NCBI GenBank assembly: GCA_016938425.1
Contig: JAFGUR010000119.1
Location: 1 to 6,531, forward strand
DNA from: Fusobacteriaceae bacterium
GTDB taxonomy: Bacteria; Fusobacteriota; Fusobacteriia; Fusobacteriales; Fusobacteriaceae
Direction of reading: 5' to 3'
Length of the DNA: 6,531 nt
The translations under genes and the position numbers were made by a program. Below, in pieces: positions 6,494 through 6,531 of this stretch (position 1 is its first letter; every line of letters starts with the position of its first letter). The notes under the pieces were generated by a model that saw only the letters and a program-made list of their open reading frames with translations, ran no database searches and had not been told where the DNA came from.

Positions 6494-6500
6494 ATAAATA

Positions 6501-6531
6501 TTAATTTTCTCTCATCTCTCCATAAAAAGCC
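6501..6531 (-). CDS. C-terminal fragment of an unidentified protein (5' part outside window)
   Basis: Of the three minus-strand frames entering from the right edge, one reads AFYGEMREN and stops at TAA (6503-6501), 7 nt before the terminator hairpin. Of the other two frames, one stops inside the terminator hairpin and the other at a TGA after a few codons, so this frame best fits a gene end followed by its terminator. Nine residues are too few to assign a family. Confidence 0.45.
   Translation of the reverse strand, partial: AFYGEMREN

Larger units (their letters stand above)
6152..6500. other. Gene-free region upstream of metH
   Basis: This 349-bp stretch has no convincing open reading frame on either strand. 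From right to left it contains the terminator of the preceding gene (6447-6493), an A+T-rich spacer with a weak promoter candidate (6397-6425), the G+C-rich structured element (about 6277-6358), an 11-bp inverted repeat (6248-6275), a second weak promoter candidate (6197-6233) and the metH ribosome binding site. Which promoter drives metH decides whether the structured element is in the metH leader or lies upstream of transcription. Confidence 0.7.

Overview
The window is A+T-rich, and every supported gene lies on the minus strand, so transcription runs from right to left. The base composition, the codon use, a full-length cobalamin-dependent methionine synthase with its reactivation domain, and an OFA-type transporter together suggest a Fusobacterium-like anaerobe. 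This is an inference from gene content and composition, since no rRNA is present.

Layout in the direction of transcription: (1) At 6501-6531 there are the last nine codons of an unidentified gene, followed by an A+T-rich intrinsic terminator at 6447-6493. (2) A 349-bp gene-free stretch (6152-6500) follows. It holds a strikingly G+C-rich, highly structured element at about 6277-6358 (roughly two-thirds G+C), an 11-bp perfect inverted repeat at 6248-6275, weak promoter candidates and a good ribosome binding site. (3) metH (2501-6151) encodes a complete 1216-residue methionine synthase. (4) After 26 bp comes lysC (1269-2474), a monofunctional aspartate kinase, closed by an intrinsic terminator that begins inside its stop codon. 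(5) A short intergenic region (1140-1268) carries a strong sigma-70-type promoter with an operator-like dyad in its spacer. (6) That promoter drives an OFA-family major facilitator transporter split by one in-frame TAA between its sixth and seventh helices. The gene runs off the left edge.

metH and lysC look like one operon joining two steps of the aspartate family. Aspartate kinase commits aspartate towards homoserine, methionine, threonine and lysine, and MetH carries out the last step of methionine synthesis. The transporter is a separate transcription unit, and its substrate cannot be read from sequence alone.

The most unusual items are the G+C-rich structured element ahead of metH and the exactly in-frame interruption of the transporter, which leaves two six-helix halves with an ATG 12 nt after the stop.
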